From Rhinopithecus roxellana (taxonomy: Eukaryota > Chordata > Mammalia > Primates > Cercopithecidae): a stretch of 64,000 nt of DNA. Under the pieces are notes generated by a model. It was not told the DNA's origin, did no database searches, and saw only the letters and a program-made list of their open reading frames with translations. The stretch is taken from positions 34,028,180-34,092,179 of the forward strand of contig NC_044555.1 of assembly GCF_007565055.1 (NCBI RefSeq), read 5' to 3'. The position numbers and the translations under genes are program-made. Positions 45,549-57,350 of this stretch are shown here, one piece after another. Numbering within the stretch: position 1 is the first letter of the stretch; the number at the start of each line of letters is the position of its first letter.

Positions 45549-45812
45549 GGCCAGGTGCAGTGGCTCATGCCTGTATTCCCAGCACTTTGGGAGGGTGAGG
45601 ATGGAGGATCACTTGAGGTTAGGAGTTCAAGATCAGCTTGGCCAATATGGTGAAACGCTGTCTCTACTAAAAAATACAAAAATTAGCCGGGCATGGTGGT
45701 GCAAGCCTGTAGTCCCAGCTACTCGGGAGCCTGATTCAGAGGTTGCAGTGAGCCGAGATCACGCCACTGCACTGCAGCCTGGGCGACAGAGGGAGACTCC
45801 GTCTCCTAAAAA
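45549..45812 (+). mobile_element. Alu: Alu with internal deletion
   Basis: Sense Alu missing about 35 bp between cgggagcctgattc and gaggttgcag. Confidence 0.92.
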
Positions 45813-45844
45813 AAACATTTTTTTTTTTCTTTTAAAAAAGGTCA

Positions 45845-46143
45845 GGCCAGGTGCGGTAGCTCACACCTGTAATCCCAGCACTTTGAGAGACCAAGGCGGG
45901 TGGATCATGAGGTCGGGAGTTAGAGACCAGCCTTGCCAACATAGTGAAACCCCATCTCTACTAAAAATACAAAAATTTGCTGGGCATGGTGGTGCACACC
46001 TGTAGTCCCAGCTACTAATGAGGCTGAGGCAGGAGAATCACTTGAACTGGGGAGGGGGAGGTTGTGGTGAGCCAAGATCACGCCACTGCACTCCAGCCTG
46101 GGCAACAGAGCAAGACTCTGTCTCAAAAAAAAAAAAAAAAAAA
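45845..46143 (+). mobile_element. Alu: Alu (AluS-like)
   Basis: Complete sense Alu with a 19-A tail, 30 bp after the previous one. aaaaggtca / aaaaggtga flank the pair. Confidence 0.94.
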
Positions 46144-46719
46144 GGTGAAAAAGATGTCAGATGCTGGTGAGGTTGTGGAGAAAAGGGACCACTTATACAC
46201 TGCTGGTGGGAATGTAAGTTCAGCCATTGTGGGAAGCAGTTTGGTGATATCTCAAAAAACTAACACAGGGACAGAGAAACAAATACCACATGTTCTCACT
46301 TACAAATGGGAGCTAAAGATTGAGTACACATGGATACAAAGAAGGGAACAGCAGACACACCGGGGCCTACATGAGGGTGGAGGGAGGGAGGAGGGTAAGG
46401 ATCGAAAAAGTGCACATTGGGTACTATGCTTATTACCTGGGCGATGAAATAATCGAGACACCAAACCCCCATGACACACAATTTACCCACATAACAAATC
46501 TGCACATGTACTCCTGAAACTAAAATAAAAGTTACCAAAAAAAACCTCAAGTACTTTCTGTGATTATGCTAAAGAATCTCACATTGCTTGATTCTTGGGG
46601 CTAACTGTACAAAACCTAATTGTACAGTTTGACCATGTACAAATATATATATATACCAGTTGAATGTACAGCCTAGCCCGAAATCTGTGAAAATCAGAGT
46701 GTTAATTGGGAAATAGTGC

Positions 46720-47560
46720 AACCTTGATATTTGGAATGGGCATCTCTGGGAGGATTTGTGGATATTCTTTGCAGTGAACCCAAAACCGCTTGGGGACAAA
46801 AGCAGAGTCAAACGTGAAAAGAAGGCCAATACAATGTGATGGCTATGGTAGGAATACATTTTGAGAGTGCTTGGCCAAGTAGGGGAACACAACTTTAGTT
46901 TGAGGTGAATTGTCAATATGGATGGGCTTTGCAGAATTTGCACCATGTGAAATCCCTTGGCATGTTGTAGAGAAAGTAATTTAGAATGTTGGAGAAAGCT
47001 AGAGAGAAACCGTCATGTGTGTCACCCTACCCCCTGACTATGTCAAACTTGAGTGGGACTGCAGAGTCTCCCTCCACAGTTTGAGACTACACTGGGTGAA
47101 GAAAATGGCGATGTATTTTTTAAATGCTCCATCAGCTGTTCTCAGTGGCCACAGAATGCTGATGGGAACCACTGCAGCTGAATTGGAATCCCTACTTTTG
47201 ATAAGGATGTGTACCCTGAGTGGCAGAGGTAATGGCATTTACCTGGGTGCTCTTACCAGGAATGTTGGTGTGGTGACCCTAATGGGCAGCGAGGTCAGGA
47301 TAGTAGTCAGAGTGGCCTGATATGAGAGATCACACATTGTATTCAATTAATCATGGAGTCCGGAGGAACAAAATTGGCTGATGTTGCGTTGGGGTCCCAG
47401 GGGGTTTGGAAAAGTCTTTGAGATGGTCACATCCCTTGTAAGCAGAACAGGGTTGACATGGTGAGATGGAGTGAGGCAGATAGCTTGGTGTGCTGATTCT
47501 GGGGCCATTCCTAAGTTCTCAAAGCTGGAGTGACTGAGGGAAAGTTCATGCATTTAAAAA
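46720..47560 (+). mobile_element. ERV1 gag-like fragment, degenerate
   Basis: ctaatgggcagcgaggtcag, gtagtcagagtggcctgata and ttcaattaatcatggagtcc parallel the gag block at 31415-31500. The upstream half is weaker. Frames are broken, including a 101-codon open stretch at 47015-47320. 46541-46719 shows nothing I can name. Confidence 0.45.
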
Positions 47561-47570
47561 ATAGTTATTA

Positions 47571-47871
47571 GGCCGGGCGCGGTGGCTCACACCTGTAATC
47601 CCAGCACTCTGGAAGGCCAAGGCGGGTGGATCACCTGAGGTCAGGAGATCGAGACCAGCCTGGCCAGCATGGCGAAACCCTGTCTCTACTAAAAATACAA
47701 AAAAAATTAGCCGGGTGTGGTGTTGGGCATCTGTAATCCCAGCTACTCAGGAGGCTGAGGCAGGAGAATCGCTTGAACCCAGGAGGTGGAGGTTGCAGTG
47801 AGCCAAGATTGTGCCATTGCACTCCAGCCTGGGCGACAAGAGTGAAACTGTCTCAAAAAAAAAAAAAAAAA
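47571..47871 (+). mobile_element. Alu: Alu
   Basis: Sense Alu with duplication agttatta at 47563-47570 and 47871-47878. Confidence 0.95.
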
Positions 47872-47874
47872 GTT

Positions 47875-48200
47875 ATTAATCAACAGGTCTGTACTAAGCA
47901 CTGTGGAGACACAGGGGGAACAGTCACAGCCAGGATGCCTACTACCATAGGCTAGAAGGAAAGGTAGGCACGTTAATAGGAAGTAGTGTAAGCGCATCAC
48001 AGTTGGAGAAGTACAGGGGCTAGAGGAGCACAGACATGGCAGGGATGGTCAAAATCTTCTCCTAGGGGAACCGACTGCTGAACTTAAACCTGAAGTATGA
48101 AAAGGAGTTAACCAGGCAAAGACAGCGCTAAGGTATGTTCTTCATGGAGGAAATAGCATGTATGGAAGACACAGAGAGAGAGAGAATGGCATGTTTAAAG
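47875..48200 (-). mobile_element. L2: L2 3' region
   Basis: Antisense L2: ctgtactaagcactgtggag, then cctgaagtatgaaaaggagt and aggaaatagcatgtatggaa. Confidence 0.7.
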
Positions 48201-48210
48201 AACGACTGCC

Positions 48211-48449
48211 GGCCGGGCACGGTGTCTCACACCTATAATCCCAGCACTTTGGGAGGCCAAGGCAGGTGGATCACCTGAGGTCAGGAGTTTGAGACCAGCC
48301 TGGCCAACATGGTGAAACCCCATTTCTACTAAAAATACAAAAAATTAGCTGGGCATGGTGGCGGACGCCTGTAATCCCTGCTACTCCAGAGTGCCATTGC
48401 ACTCCAGCCTGGGCAACAAGAGTGAAACTCCATCTCAAAAAAGAAAAAA
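48211..48449 (+). mobile_element. Alu: Alu with internal deletion
   Basis: Sense Alu lacking about 65 bp of the right arm (ctactcc joined to agagtgccattgcac). gactgc flanks. Confidence 0.92.
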
Positions 48450-49009
48450 AGACTGCATCTAGAAATAGAGAAGATGAGATATCCTGATTTACCATCCCCC
48501 CTCCTCCCCCGACACACTCCAAAACTGTCGGACATGTTAGAGAAAATGGAGCAAGCATTCTGTCAAGTGTATAGCTGACGTCACAAAAAGATTAAGGGCA
48601 ATACACAGGGGCCAAGAGTGAAGAGGAAGCCAAAGCACAATGCTATAAGCACATGAGCTGACACTGTGGCTTTCCTGAGCCGGGTTACCGGTCTTGGTAA
48701 CATAGCTTTTGGGTTTTAATGGCCATGTGAGGATGACAGAATGGCGTTCAAGACACTGTTGGCAGGGAGTTGGAAACAAAGATGAACCTGTGTCACATGC
48801 AATTTTTAGTTATTTATACTGTCCTTATGGTCCAGGATCCCTCAACCTGATAAATCAATGTTAAATGTGCTCCCAGGCTAGTGAAACCTTGGGCTGTCTG
48901 CCTGACAGAAGCAAACATATCTCTAGAGGGACACTCTCCACAGGACTCCCACAAGGCCCTGCCAAATAGGAGCTCAAATGTCAAAATCACAAAATAATGC
49001 AGGAAGAAA
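48450..49009. other. No assignable feature
   Basis: Mixed composition. The last part may belong to the following L1M/HAL1 element. No domain or repeat recognised in the first 500 bp. Confidence 0.45.
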
Positions 49010-49880
49010 CAATTTCCCATGAGCAAGAGCTGCAGAAACAGCAAACAGCATAATTAAAACCCCTAGGAATGTCAGCTAATAGGATTATCATACAGAAACT
49101 AAGCGATAGTATGTTTAAGTAAGAGACATGAAAGAAGACATGCAAAAGTAAAAAGAAAGAGCAAGATGGTATTTTTAAAAGACAGGTGCGAAAAGAGTCA
49201 AAGAAAGCTTCTAGAACTGGACAATATAGTCATTGAAAACAAACACCTAATATACAAGTTAAACAGAACATTAAACTGAAGAGAGACATAATTATATGGA
49301 AGATAGATCTGACAGAATTATCCAAAATACAGCACAAGGGAGTATAAAGATGGGTACTAAGAGAGGTTAAGAGACATGGAGGAGAGACCAACATACATCT
49401 AATTGATGTTCCAGGAGAAGAGTCTAGAGAGAATATTTAAAAGCTTAATGGCTGAGAATATATCAGATTTGCTGAGAGACATGAATACTCAGATTCAGGG
49501 AGCAAAAGTTTTGAGCAGGATTTTTGAAGAAAGAAATCTATAACTAAGCACATCATAGTAAAACTAGAAAACACCAAAGACAAATCAGGCAGGGAGGCAA
49601 CGCACATTACCATCATGGAATGGAAATTGGACTGACTGAAGACTTTGTAAGGAATAATAGAAGTCAGGAAGCAGTCTGGAATTATATACCCAGCTACCCT
49701 ATCATTCAAGAGTGAGAGAAACACAGAGATATTTTCAGACAAGCATGGGCTGAGAGAACTTTTAAACACGTGCTTCAAGAGAAAGAAGATTGTGCCCAGA
49801 AGAATTGAGAAGAGGGAACAAATGGTAAGCAAAGAAACTGAAATAAAACCCACTGCGAACCGGCATATTTTATCTGTGTC
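49010..49880 (+). mobile_element. HAL1 / ancient L1 ORF1 fragment
   Basis: Sense ORF1-like DNA: gagaatatttaaaagcttaatggctgagaat-type coiled-coil end, cacatcatagtaaaactaga, atacccagctaccctatcat, gatattttcagacaagcatg. Many indels. The 167-codon open stretch on the opposite strand (49437-49940) is its shadow. Confidence 0.65.
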
Positions 49881-49919
49881 AATACAGCAATTTAAAAGAC
49901 TCTGGAAGTCTGTTGACTG

Positions 49920-51780
49920 AAGAGTCATTTGAACCACCATCCACTGAATTTCTGTCCCTGACTTGAGTCAGTTTATAGACCCAGAAGTCCTCAAATGAAG
50001 AGAAAGTCATGGAGCAAATGTCAATGTATAATGTGAACCCTCGTTCAGGTATTTCTCCAAGGGACTTGCAGCCAGTTAGTTAGGTACATAGGCACCGCAG
50101 AAAAGGGAAACACCCAAACAGGTAGTCATTATTCGGTATTGACTCTAAGCTAATACTAATGGCTTGGAATGCAGAATGCCACCATGGTCCATCAGTCAGA
50201 GGGAGGCTTATCAGGGTCAGATGATGGATAAAATCTTGAACAAAGTTCATCTCATGGCTGTTTCTCTAGTTCTTGCAAGTATTTGTGGAACATGTGCCCC
50301 CAGGTGCATGCGCACATGCACACACACTTATTCAGAAGCTGGAAGAATCTCCACGTTGCCTCTGTAACCCACCATGGAGTAAGAGCTATTATGCTATAGA
50401 AGGCTAGGAAATTACTGGATTTTCCCCTACCCCTACTTCCTACCAAGATACGAAATCCATAGAAATATCACATGCCTGTGGAAATATTGGGAAAAGCATG
50501 CCACCCAGAAAATAGTAAAAGACACAGAAATAGTCATTTGTATCTCATTCCCATGCCAATTCTGGCCAGCACGAGAGATAAATGTGGATTATCATTAGTA
50601 TAATCAGGTGGTGATTGCTGATTGCAGTTGCTGTCCCAGATGTGACCTCCTTAATGGAGTAAATCAATATTCTTTTCTACATTCCAGCAAGCACAGAACA
50701 CCAAAACACCTTGCTTTCCTTAGCATAGAAAATTCTATACACTTACTGTCATGTACAGAGATACATAATTTTTTCCAAGTCTGAGCTCTAGTTTAGTTTT
50801 TGGAGATTTTAACCACACCACCCACCCCTGGGAATTACTGTAGTCTGCCCTGTTGATGACATCATGCTGATAGGACCTAGGGAAGAGAAAGTACGGGTAC
50901 TCTAGATACTTTGGAAAGACTTATGAGGGTCCAAAGACTTTGAATTCAATTCTTTGAAATCACAGAAGCCTGCCACCTCTGCAAAATTGGGAGGGGTCCA
51001 GTGACTTGAGGCACGTCGAGATATTTCCCCAAATGTGGAGGCCAAGTGGCTTCCATTTTCATCCCCTACCAGTAATGAGGCACAATGCTTGGCGGGCCAA
51101 TCTGGATGTTGAAGATAAAATTTGCCATATTTGTGTGCCCTACTCCAACCCATTTTGTAACAAGAAAAACAGCCAGTATTCAGTGGGGTCCAGGGTAAAT
51201 GAAGGCTCTACCATTGTCCCAGGCTACAGTTCACCCAGATCTGCCACCAAGCCCTTATGACCCAAGGGATCCGAAAGGTGCTTGAAATGTCTGTAACAGG
51301 TCATGATACCTTATGGAGTTGGAATTAAACCCTGTTGACAGAAACATGTCAGTAAACCCTGTGACTGGAGCAAATCCATGCCTTCATCAGCAAGTAACTA
51401 TTGTTTGTTTTTTTTTGAGAGACTGTTCCTAGCTCACTACCGGCCCTGGTAGACTGGCCATGAGAAACCAAATTAGTCATGTTACCTGAGCTGTCCATCA
51501 TGAACTGGGTGTTGACTAATCCACCAAGCCATAAAGTCTAGCGTAACCAGTAAAACCCCACCCCCAAAGGGAAATGATATATACCAAATTGGGCTTTTTT
51601 TCCTCCCCATGCTGCCACCTGTTCTTCAACCCACACACATGGATTCATTGAGAGTTTCTCATAACTTGGTAATTGGGGAGAAAACTCGGTAGCCTGGCTT
51701 AAAGAAGTGCTCTGCAGGACATGCAGGAGCCATGTGGAAATGGACTGTGAAGAGGCTCCTAATAATTAAGTGAAATACAC
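49920..51780 (+). mobile_element. ERV1 gag end-protease-pol remnant
   Basis: Plus-strand ERV1 sequence: gag end (49930-50110), degraded protease site (about 50135-50160), a gap, then reverse transcriptase from about 50560. The RT catalytic motif is readable as VDDIMLIGP at 50852-50878. It is followed by a connection region with atcatgaactgggtgttgac (51499) and a degraded RNase H start near 51685. Stops and frameshifts throughout. It ends next to arm B. Different from the 29200-32140 copy, since both contain gag end and protease. Confidence 0.7.
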
Positions 51781-52094
51781 AGGACTGTCTGTGAAAGCAG
51801 GCTCTTTCCTGGTGTTTTGATCCATAGTGCAGTGAATACTCTAGTACAGACAGACTTCTTTAGCACATATTGAAGAGAGTTCCTAGAAGAGAGTTTTGCA
51901 AGCTTTTCTGACAGAAACCCCAGGAAGAAATGTATTTTGTGTTGTGCCCTAGAGAACACAAGCTTGCCTACCCACATGCATATAAGCACACACGTATATG
52001 CCAATGAAATGACATTTTCATAAAACAATACTCACCCTAACTGCATGCAATGCAATCGGATATTTTCTATTCTATTTTCTTCCGGTTCACTTGT

Positions 52095-52414
52095 TTTTTT
52101 TTTTTTTGTTTTTGTTTTTGTTTTTTTTTTTTGAGACGGAGTCTCGCTCTGTCACCCAGGCTGGAGTGCAGTGGCGCAATCTCGGCTCACTGCAACCTTC
52201 GCCTCCTGGGTTCACGCCATTCTCCTGCCTCAGCCTCCCGAGTAGCTGGGACTATAGGCACTCGCCACTATGCCCGGCTAATTTTTTGTATTCTTTAGTA
52301 GAGATGGGGTTTCACTGTGTTAGCCAGGATGGTCTTGATCTCCCGACCTCGTAATCCACCCGCCTCGGCCTCCCAAAGTGCTGGGATTACAGGCGTGAGC
52401 CACTGCGCCCGGCC
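52095..52414 (-). mobile_element. Alu: Alu shared by both arms, closer to consensus
   Basis: Counterpart of 34581-34880. Its T run carries g interruptions (ttttgtttttgtttttg) absent from arm A, and the clean gactccgtctc end is kept. Confidence 0.94.
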
Positions 52415-52678
52415 CGGTTCACTTGTTTAATGTCGTCACACCCACTAAAGTTAACACCCACTAAAGTAACTCCACAACACGTCCACTATAGTGTCATGGC
52501 CGGCAATTGAAAAATGTTCTCATATACACCTAAAAATGGAATCCTTGGACCTAGATTACTGGCATCTTTGATTTGACTTAAAATTTCTAAATACTTATCT
52601 AAATTCTACTCTCTCAAGTGATTATGCCTTTGCTCCACATTCTCATTAACTCCCAGTATTTTCTTTCTTTTCTTCTTC

Positions 52679-52979
52679 TTTTTTTTTTTTTTTTTTGGAT
52701 GGAGTCTCACTCTGTTGCCCAGGCTGGAGTGGTGAGGTGGCCTGATCCGGATTAACTGCAATCTCCGCCTCCCAGATTCAAGCGATTTTCCTGCCTCAGC
52801 CCCCCGAGTAGCTGGAATTACAGGTGCGCACCACCACACCTGGCTAATTTTTGTATGTTTAGTAGAGACGGGGTTTCGCCACGTTGGCCAGGCTGGCCTC
52901 GAACTCCTGACCTCAGGTGATCTGCCCACCTCGGCTTCCCAAAGTGGTGGGATTACAGATGTGAGCCACCGCGCCTGGC
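52679..52979 (-). mobile_element. Alu: Alu shared by both arms
   Basis: Counterpart of 34018-34318, with the same private mutations. Confidence 0.95.
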
Positions 52980-53399
52980 ATCACTCATTGTTTTCTAAAT
53001 GTGAGAAAATTTGCTCATCTCTTTAGTGTGAAATTGTCTAGAGTAGAAAAATATTACAGTAGCAAAAGGAAGAGGTAGAGTTTGGTTTTCATCTGTGGTC
53101 TTCTTTTCTTGTTCCTCTTTTTTTAATGTTTGTTGATGTAATCAGTGTTTTGGGTTTTTAAAATTAGATCTACTAGAATATGCTTAAATACTTATGTTAA
53201 TGATGTTGAGGGGAGGAAGAAATGAATGATTCTGAAAACTGTGTATCTGGAAGCAGAGAGTCAAAGGCTCAAAGTACTTGAGGCGGGATGGAAATCCAAG
53301 TGCACGTGAAGGGATCAGAGGAGAAATATTTTCTTCCTTGTAAGCGGAGGGAGAAGTTGGATTAGAAGTAATGTAGATTTAACACTTTGGTGATGGGAA

Positions 53400-54310
53400 G
53401 ATGAGGGGCTTTGTTTCAAGACAGACATGGTGCCTGTGCTCCGGAGCTTACAGTCCAGCAGAAAAACAGTCAGTAATTAGAAGTTCCGTGTGCTTACAGT
53501 GAGCATGGTGCCATAGTGGGATTCAGTGAAGGATCTGACCTAGTTGCAGGACTCCATGGAAGACTTACTGAGAACATGCTGTTTAAGCTGCGACCTGAGT
53601 GATGAGGAAGAGTTACTGAGTCAAAGATTGGGAGAAAAGTATACCAGGCTGACAAAACAAGGAACTTAAAGGAGTTTAAGTGGTTGAGAAAGTAAAAGAA
53701 AGTCAGTATTGCTAGTGTAGAGACTGAGGAGGACCGAAGTTGACCGGAAGCTAGAGAGGTAGGTAGTGCTGACATCACGTAAGGTCTTACGAGCCCTGTA
53801 AAGAGTTTGAACTTAATGACCACTTACATGGGAAGCCATTAGAGAACTTTAAGCAAGAGGACAGACATGACCAGAAAGGTTTTCTGTTAAACATTACTAC
53901 CGCTGCTTTTGGAGAATGTATCAGAGATGGGCCAGAGGAGATGTGGCCAGGACTATTTTTCAATAGTCCAGGCGACCACTGGTGACTTGGATCGGAGTAG
54001 GGGCAGCAGATATGGACAGATTTGAGAGATGGTGAAAAGACAGAATTGACAATGTGTGGTAATGGAATGTTGGGATGTGTATGTGCAGGGAGAGCAATCC
54101 AAGGAAACTCATGTGTTTTTCACATAGGCGAGTGGGTGGATGTTGTACAGTTTACTGAGATGGGAGAGACTGGAAGAGAATCAAGGTTGGTGGAGAGAAT
54201 CATGAGTCCGCTTGTGTTCATTGTGATGCATTTGAATAAATGTCAGTAATCCTTTCGCCAGCTGGTACCAAGAGACATACCAACAGGACACCCAAACAGG
54301 AGAAGCTTAA
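53400..54310 (-). mobile_element. L2: L2 LINE 3' region (arm B)
   Basis: Same L2 as 32690-33600 in inverted orientation, about 98-99% identical by eye. Confidence 0.8.
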
Positions 54311-54579
54311 ACAAATGGGGCTTCAAGCTTTATGAAAAAAGTCTAGATGAAGTTGGTTGTTAGAATTGGTTCAGTGATTTAAAATGTCAATGCTGACATC
54401 TCCGTAATTTTCTTGGCCTTTTCCTCATGATCACAAATACTGTTCAACACATCCAAGTCCCAGGCATGAAGACAGGAAAAAGAGGGAAAAGGTTTTCTTC
54501 TTTTGAAAGGTTGTCATTTTGTTCAAGAAGAAAAGCTACCATTTATTATTTTCGTAATTGCAGGCAGTTTTAGTGGCTT

Positions 54580-55347
54580 CTGTATTAAATTTCTCATAAT
54601 GAACATTTTTTTCATCATCACACAGGTAGTTCCTAACTGCATCATTGCATGTAAGATTGCTTAGGAGAAAGACTAGACATTAAAACAGAAGATGAAAAAA
54701 GAAGAATATTAGGGAAATTTCTGAAGAGTTTTCACAGTTAATGATTGGCTGTAGTAAACATTTCCAGTAAAATGGTAGAAATATGTTTTCAATCAAATTA
54801 GGGTGACATGTTCAAAATGGGACTAACCAACTGTGTGTTCAAATGCTGATGCGGATCAATAAGATGAGGTTTAAAAAGTGGTCATTGAGTTTAGTAACTT
54901 GTTGGTTATCTGTGACCTTTGCAAGAGCACTTTTAAGACTACTGGATGGCCAAACCACACTGAAGTGGGTTGAGAAGTGTATGAATGTTAGATGATGAGG
55001 ACAGTGTCACGTAGGACACATAAAAAAACGTAAATGTGTTTTAATACTCATGAAATGAGGCCGGGTGTGGTGGCTAACGTCTGTAATCCCAGCACTTTGG
55101 GAGGCTGAGATGGGCAGAACACTTGAGGCCAGAAGTTCGAGACCAGCCTGGCCAACATGGTGAAACCCCATCTCTACTAAAATAAAAATACAAAAAATTT
55201 AGCCAGGCGTGGTGGTGGGTGCCTGTAATCCCAGCTACTTGGGAGGCTGAGGCAAGAGAATCGTTTGAACCCAGGAGGTGGAGGTTGCAGTGAGCGGAGA
55301 CCACGCTATTGCACTCCAGCCTGGGCAACAAGAACAAAACTCCGTCT

Positions 55348-55397
<50 letters not shown>

Positions 55398-55470
55398 ATG
55401 AGATGAATCCAGCAGAGATGGTAAGGTTGTAAATACAGCAACACAAGGGGATAATCCACACAGCACGATG
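54580..55470 (-). mobile_element. L2: L2 LINE ORF region, outside arm B
   Basis: Antisense counterpart of 21560-22106 at about 80% over about 500 bp, including ctcatgagtattaaaacac and the RT-coding aaaagtgctcttgc segment. Together with the arm B L2 it may be one L2 split by the 240-bp non-L2 segment at 54333-54575. One Alu inserted. Confidence 0.65.
55059..55394 (+). mobile_element. Alu: Alu with 46-base poly(A)
   Basis: Sense Alu ending in an uninterrupted run of about 46 A (55349-55394), the longest homopolymer in the window. Duplication actcatgaaatga / actcatgagatga. Confidence 0.95.
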
Positions 55471-55619
55471 CTGATTATGCAGGAAGGATACTAAGCGAGG
55501 TGATGCTTGGATAATAGGAGGCAAGGAAAGAAGCTTGGGACCAATGGAGATAGGTTATGTATTTAGCGGTGGAAGGTTACTACTTCATATCTTCATGAAC
55601 ATGAAGATTTCATAAAATA

Positions 55620-55760
55620 TGAAGTACTTTGTATTATTAAGTATTCATTTAGTATCATATCATTATTCAATCATATCATATATCATTCATATAAGTATTC
55701 ATTAAGTATCATATCATTAAGTATTCATTATCATATCATTAAGTATTCATTAAGCATGAA
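55620..55760. repeat. AT-rich imperfect tandem repeat
   Basis: Repeats of attaagtattcatt and atcatatcatt in varying order (55636-55757), preceded by catgaagatttcataaaata. Looks like local slippage expansion at the edge of an L1. Confidence 0.85.
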
Positions 55761-55839
55761 GTATCTTTTTGTGATGAAATAATATTCTATTATAGTGATA
55801 TACCACTTTTTAAACCCATTCATCTGTTAAAAGATATTT

Positions 55840-56088
55840 GGCCAGCTTGGAGTGGTGGCACACACCTGTAATCCCAGCACTTTGGGAGGCCAAGGCGGGA
55901 AGATCACTTGAGGTCAGGAGTTTGAGACCAGCCTGACCAACACGGTGAAACCCTGTCTCTAATAAAGATACAAAAAATTAGCCAGACGTGCCCGCTTGAA
56001 CCCAGGAGGCAGGGGTTGCAGTGAGCCAAGATCACACCACTGCACTCCAGCGTGGGCGACAGAGCAAGACTCCATCTCAGAAAAGAAA
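55840..56088 (+). mobile_element. Alu: Alu with internal deletion
   Basis: Sense Alu missing about 50 bp (gccagacgtg joined to cccgcttgaaccc). Duplication atatttggcca / ctatttggcca at 55834 and 56090. Confidence 0.92.
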
Positions 56089-56783
56089 GCTATTTGGCCA
56101 TTGTGAATAGTGCTGCTAATAGCATTCATGTACCAGCGTTTGTTTGAGTACCTGCTTTTAATTTTAGGGGATATATACTGTAGAGTGGAATTGTCTGGTC
56201 ATATGGTAATTGTATGTTTAACGTTTTGGGGGAACTGCCAACCTGTTTTCCACAGTAGCTGCGCCACACTACTTTCCCACCAGCAGTGTACAAGGTTCTG
56301 ATTTCCCCACATCTTTGCCAACACTAGTTATTTTCTGGGTTTTGGTTTTGGTTTTTGTTTTATTTTTTATTGCAGCCATCCTACTGCATGTGAAACGGCA
56401 TATCATTATGGTTTTGCTTTGCATTTCTCTAATAACTAACGATGTTCAGAATTTTTTCATGTGTTTGCTGGTCATTTTAAAAATCTTCCTTGGAAAAATG
56501 TCTATTCAAGTCCTTTGCCCATGTTTTGATTGTGTTGTTTGACTTTTTTGTTGTCAAGTTAAAAAAGTTCTTTATGTATCATTGATATTAGAACCTTATC
56601 AGATATATGATTTGCAAATATTTTCTCTACATGTTGTCTTTTAACTTCCCTCATAGTGTCCTTTGATGCACAAAAGCTTTTAATTTTGATAAAGTCCAAT
56701 TTATCTATTTTTTTCTTTTGATGTTTGTGCTTGTGGATTACCAAATCCAAGGTCATGAAGATTTATTCTTATGTTTTCTTCTA

Positions 56784-57057
56784 ATAGTTTTTATTTATTT
56801 ATTTATTTTTTATTTTTATTTTTTGAGATGGAGTCCCGCTGTGTTGCCCAGGTTGGAGTACAGTGGCTCCATCTCAGCTCACCACAACCTCTGCCTCCTG
56901 GGTTCTCCTGCCTCAGCCTCCTGAGCAGCTGGGATTATAGGAGCAGACCACCAAGCCCAGCTAATTTTTGTAATTTTAGTAGAGACGGGGTTTTGCCATG
57001 TTGGCCAGGCTGGTCTCAAACTCCTGACTGCAGGTGATCCACCCGTCTCAGCTTCCC
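56784..57057 (-). mobile_element. Alu: 5'-truncated Alu with (TTTA)n
   Basis: (TTTA)n, then antisense Alu that stops at cagcttcccaatct, so about 45 bp of the Alu 5' end are missing. Another Alu begins right there. Confidence 0.9.
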
Positions 57058-57061
57058 AATC

Positions 57062-57200
57062 TATTTTTTTTTTTTTTTTTTTGAGGCAGAGTGTCATTCT
57101 GTCACCCAGGCTGGAGTGTAGTGGTGTGATCTCGGCTCACTGCCCCCTCCGCCTCCCGGGTTCCAGCGATTCTCTTGCCTCAGCCTCCCGAGTAGCTGGG
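57062..57200 (-). mobile_element. Alu: 5'-truncated Alu
   Basis: T run and the Alu 3' half only, ending at gagtagctggga, where L1 resumes. Confidence 0.9.
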
Positions 57201-57350
57201 ATTTGTATTATGTCTTAAAATAGGAAAGTGCGAGTCCTCCCATTTCCATCTTTTTCAAGATTGTTTCAGCCATTTTGAGGGCCTTGCAATATAAATTTTA
57301 GAATGAGCTTTTCTATTTCTGCAAAAAAAGGCCATTGGGATACTTTTGGT

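Larger units (their letters stand above)
45384..46540 (+). mobile_element. L1: L1 3' part with two Alus
   Basis: Sense late ORF2 and 3' UTR: aacaagtatatgaaaaaatg, catgttctcacttacaaatg, then gcacatgtactcctgaaact and an A-rich end. It is inverted relative to the similar L1 part at 35412-35580 on the other side of the palindrome loop. Confidence 0.88.
51870..54575 (-). repeat. Inverted duplication, arm B
   Basis: Reverse complement of arm A (32107-35093), without arm A's private Alu. The central open stretch 53494-53823 (minus) differs from arm A's by one residue of 109, and 52606-52929 encodes the same 107 residues as arm A. About 16.8 kb separates the arms. Confidence 0.95.
55770..57350 (-). 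mobile_element. L1: Old L1 (L1MB/MC-like) ORF2 part
   Basis: Antisense late ORF2: ttgtgaatagtgctgctaat, gatatatgatttgcaaatat, ttttgataaagtccaattta, then ttcaagattgtttcagccat. Three Alus inserted. Confidence 0.85.

Noticed and set aside
45430..46005. 191-codon open frame on the plus strand
   Set aside because: Composed of late L1 ORF2 and two Alus; the peptide is the usual sense-Alu translation.
49437..49940. 167-codon hydrophobic open frame on the minus strand
   Set aside because: It is the complement of an A-rich ancient L1/HAL1 ORF1 fragment, which yields Leu/Phe/Ser-rich shadows; not a membrane protein gene.
32107..54575. Palindrome as evidence of Y- or X-chromosome ampliconic location
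   Set aside because: Large palindromes are typical there, but no sex-linked gene or other marker is present in the window.
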